Of a DNA stretch of 33,883 nucleotides, positions 31,735 to 33,883 are shown one piece after another. The notes under the pieces are model-generated. The model ran no database searches. It saw nothing but the letters and a program-made list of their open reading frames with translations, and had not been told where the DNA came from. The stretch comes from Oscillospiraceae bacterium (GTDB taxonomy: Bacteria; Bacillota; Clostridia; Oscillospirales; CAG-272), in contig SVQM01000011.1 in assembly GCA_015065335.1 (NCBI GenBank), positions 1 to 33,883 on the forward strand, in the 5' to 3' direction. A program made the position numbers and the translations under genes. Each line of letters begins with the position of its first letter. Within the stretch, counting starts at the first letter, position 1.

Positions 31735-33420
31735 TCACTCAGGCTTATAGCCATCCTTAAGAGTGATAACTCTGTTAAAGGTTCCGGGATTTTTGGAATC
31801 GGGGGTGAAATATCCCATTCGTACAAACTGAACAGATTCACCGGGCTTCAGCTCCTTAACAGATGCCTCAGCCTTAGCGCAGACGAGCTTCTTTGCAGAA
31901 TCGGGGTTCACATAAGGAAGCACCTCGGATACATCATGCTCAGATGTAGTAAAGGAAGCAACATTTGGAATGGTAAAGAGCCTGTCGTACATTACGATAT
32001 CGATATCCTCAGCATTCTTTGCGGATATCCAGTGGATAGTTCCCTTCACCTTTCGTCCGTCAGCAGGCATTCCCGTACCGGTCTCAAGATCAGCGGTACA
32101 GCGGATCTCCTTGATAGTTCCGTCATCATTCTTCAAGATCTCGTTGCACTTAACGATATACGCACCCATCAGGCGAACCTCTCCGTCGGGCTTCATACGG
32201 AAGAACTTCGGAGGAGGAACCTCAGCAAAGTCGGATGCCTCAATATAAAGCTCACGTGTGAAAGGAAGATCCCTTGTACCCATCTCGGGCTTTCCGGGAT
32301 GATTGGGGAGTGAGAAATATTCTGTTTTATCCTCGGGATAGTTGGTGATGACCACCTTCACAGGCTCGGTTACGCACACCTTACGAAGGGCTGAATCATT
32401 AAGCTCCTCACGGAGACAGTAGTCAAGCAGTTCTGCCGCTGCAGTAGCATCGGTATTGGAAACACCTGCACGCTGTACGAAATTGAAGATGGAGGAAGGA
32501 GTATAACCACGGCGGCGAAGTCCCGAAAGAGTAGGCATTCTGGGATCGTCCCATCCGTCAACAACACCGTTCTCAACGAGGAAACGAAGGAATCGCTTGC
32601 TCATTACAGTGTAGGTAACGTTCATACGTCCGAACTCACGCTGCTTCGGTCTCTTGTCAAATCCGCACTTCTCTACTACCCAGTCATACAGAGGTCTGTG
32701 ATTACGGAACTCTGTGGAGCAGAGAGAGTGAGTGATTCCCTCAAGTGCATCCTGGATAGGATGAGCAAAGTCGTACATGGGATAGATGCACCACTTGTCA
32801 CCCTGACGGTGATGATGCACGTGACGGATCCTGAAGATCACGGGATCACGGAGGTAGGAGTTATCATTCTCGGGATCGATCTTTGCACGAAGAGTCCTCG
32901 CACCGTCAGGGAACTCTCCGTTCTTCATTCTCTCGAAGAGATCAAGGCTCTCCTCAATGGGACGATCTCTATAGGGAGACACTGTACCCTTATCGTTATA
33001 ATCGTCAGCATCGCCTCGGTGCTCTGCAAGCTCTTCCTTGGAGAGGTCGCAAACATACGCATCACCGCTCTTAATAAGCTGTACAGCGAACTCATAGCAC
33101 TTCTCAAAGTAATCTGAACCGTAGAACACACCGCCGTTAGGCTCGGCACCGAGCCACATAAGATCCTCAAGAATGGAACGAACGAACTCATCGCTCTCCT
33201 TCATGGGGTTGGTATCATCATAACGGAGATTAAACTTACCGTGGTACTTTGCGGCAATAGCGGCATTGATGTATATAGCCTTTGCGCTACCGATATGAAG
33301 ATAACCGTTAGGCTCGGGAGGAAATCTGGTATGGATACCGTCAACCGCACCCTCAGCCAGGTCGGCGTCAATAATATCGGTAATAAAATTTGAATCTTTC
33401 ATTTCAATATCGAGTGACAT
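31735..33420 (-). CDS. glnS: Glutamine--tRNA ligase (GlnRS)
   Basis: A 561-residue class I synthetase. The HIGH-type motif is PPEPNGYLHIGSAKA (residues about 34-48), and the PPEPNGY form separates GlnRS from GluRS. The KMSKS-type motif is VMSKR near residue 272. FNLRYDDTNP and the two-barrel C-terminal anticodon-binding domain are present, so the length is normal. GAGGTG precedes the ATG at 33420, 20 bases after the gltX stop. With GlnRS encoded, the cell can charge tRNA-Gln directly and need not rely on the Gln amidotransferase route. Confidence 0.97.
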   Translation of the reverse strand: MSLDIEMKDSNFITDIIDADLAEGAVDGIHTRFPPEPNGYLHIGSAKAIYINAAIAAKYHGKFNLRYDDTNPMKESDEFVRSILEDLMWLGAEPNGGVFYGSDYFEKCYEFAVQLIKSGDAYVCDLSKEELAEHRGDADDYNDKGTVSPYRDRPIEESLDLFERMKNGEFPDGARTLRAKIDPENDNSYLRDPVIFRIRHVHHHRQGDKWCIYPMYDFAHPIQDALEGITHSLCSTEFRNHRPLYDWVVEKCGFDKRPKQREFGRMNVTYTVMSKRFLRFLVENGVVDGWDDPRMPTLSGLRRRGYTPSSIFNFVQRAGVSNTDATAAAELLDYCLREELNDSALRKVCVTEPVKVVITNYPEDKTEYFSLPNHPGKPEMGTRDLPFTRELYIEASDFAEVPPPKFFRMKPDGEVRLMGAYIVKCNEILKNDDGTIKEIRCTADLETGTGMPADGRKVKGTIHWISAKNAEDIDIVMYDRLFTIPNVASFTTSEHDVSEVLPYVNPDSAKKLVCAKAEASVKELKPGESVQFVRMGYFTPDSKNPGTFNRVITLKDGYKPE

Positions 33421-33440
33421 ATTTACACCTCAATCAATAA

Positions 33441-33883
33441 TTAAAAGTTGTCCGCAAATGCGGTAAGTCTTGCCTTGGAACGTTCCTCACCGAGGATACT
33501 CATAACAGAGCAAAGATCGGGAGAGGTCTTTTTACCTGTGATGGCGATACGAAGGAACATGGAAACGTCACCAACACTTCCCTTGTATGCGTCGGGATTC
33601 TTTTTGTACTCCTTCATGTCGGGACAGAATCCATGTGCCTCTGCGATCTCCTTGACCTTTGCAAACCATGCATCGTTATCAAGATCGGTAGTATATGCAT
33701 CGGCAAAATCACGGAGGATAGCCGCAACATCAGCCTTATCGAAGTTTTCGGGGACCTCATCCTCTACTGCATAATACTTATCATAGAAGAAGCCCATGTA
33801 AGCCTTTGCTTCCTTCCAGAGTCCAAGATCCTTACGGGGCTTTGCACCACCGCGACCGATTGCGAAGATCCGCTCAGCGTACT
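33441..33883 (-). CDS. gltX: Glutamate--tRNA ligase (partial, C-terminal part)
   Basis: The frame runs to the window edge without a start, so about 147 C-terminal residues are seen. The segment ERIFAIGRGGAKPRKDL and the later helical cage with FLRIAITGKKTSPDLCSVMSILGEE match the anticodon-binding region of bacterial GluRS. The KMSKS and HIGH motifs lie outside the window. It precedes glnS on the same strand by 20 bases, so the two synthetase genes are probably cotranscribed. Confidence 0.88.
   Translation of the reverse strand, partial: YAERIFAIGRGGAKPRKDLGLWKEAKAYMGFFYDKYYAVEDEVPENFDKADVAAILRDFADAYTTDLDNDAWFAKVKEIAEAHGFCPDMKEYKKNPDAYKGSVGDVSMFLRIAITGKKTSPDLCSVMSILGEERSKARLTAFADNF

Overview
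The window looks like a chromosomal segment of an endospore-forming, Gram-positive anaerobe of the Clostridia, most likely an Oscillospiraceae/Ruminococcaceae-type genome. The reasons are the sporulation genes yqfC, yqfD and ylbJ; the conserved Firmicutes run yqfC-yqfD-phoH-ybeY-era-recO; a YlbF-family protein next to miaB-mutS; MutS2; a MutL with the endonuclease-type C-terminus; and strong AGGAGG-type ribosome binding sites with several TTG/GTG starts. This assignment is an inference from gene content, since no 16S gene is present. Most of the window is ordinary core genome. I found no prophage, CRISPR array, transposase or defence island.

Layout. (1) 1-2548, plus strand: the end of a carbohydrate ABC importer operon (binding protein, two permeases) and a translationally coupled 59-residue membrane protein, closed by a terminator. 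(2) 2551-2818: a noncoding 268-bp element with inverted ends and nested internal stems. (3) 2853-4977: a promoter, then NusG-domain-II protein, Gx-transporter-family membrane protein and ApbE flavin transferase; this trio resembles part of the flavin-based extracellular electron transfer locus. (4) 4984-12682: miaB, ylbF-like, mutS, mutL, tgt (tRNA modification and mismatch repair). (5) 12874-15428, minus strand: an XRE/TPR regulator and an orphan rhamnulokinase, bordered by hairpins. (6) 22733-15592, minus: yqfC-yqfD-phoH-ybeY-era-recO-mutS2, covering sporulation, rRNA maturation, ribosome assembly and recombination. (7) 22819-29500, plus: ylbJ, a small four-cysteine protein, prfB, a SpoU/TrmH methylase, mntP, and an LtaS-like sulfatase-fold enzyme with an SLH-like C-terminus. 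(8) 29510-29905: hairpins, three tandem ~81-bp units made of a terminator hairpin plus a rearranged tRNA 3' end, and the parent tRNA-Lys(TTT) gene. (9) 30045-33883, minus: a Gfo/Idh/MocA oxidoreductase, a 98-bp tandem repeat, glnS, and the 3' part of gltX.

The least ordinary material is noncoding: the tRNA-Lys-derived tandem units, the 268-bp element whose ends carry T-arm-like sequence, a dispersed palindrome-plus-G-rich-tail repeat (15452-15508 and 31661-31720), and the almost perfect 98-bp duplication at 31444-31639. Among the proteins, the SLH-tailed LtaS homologue, the coupled 59-residue membrane protein, the four-cysteine protein before prfB and the compact NusG-II/Gx/ApbE trio deserve a second look. 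I do not see clear evidence for a wholly new multi-gene system.
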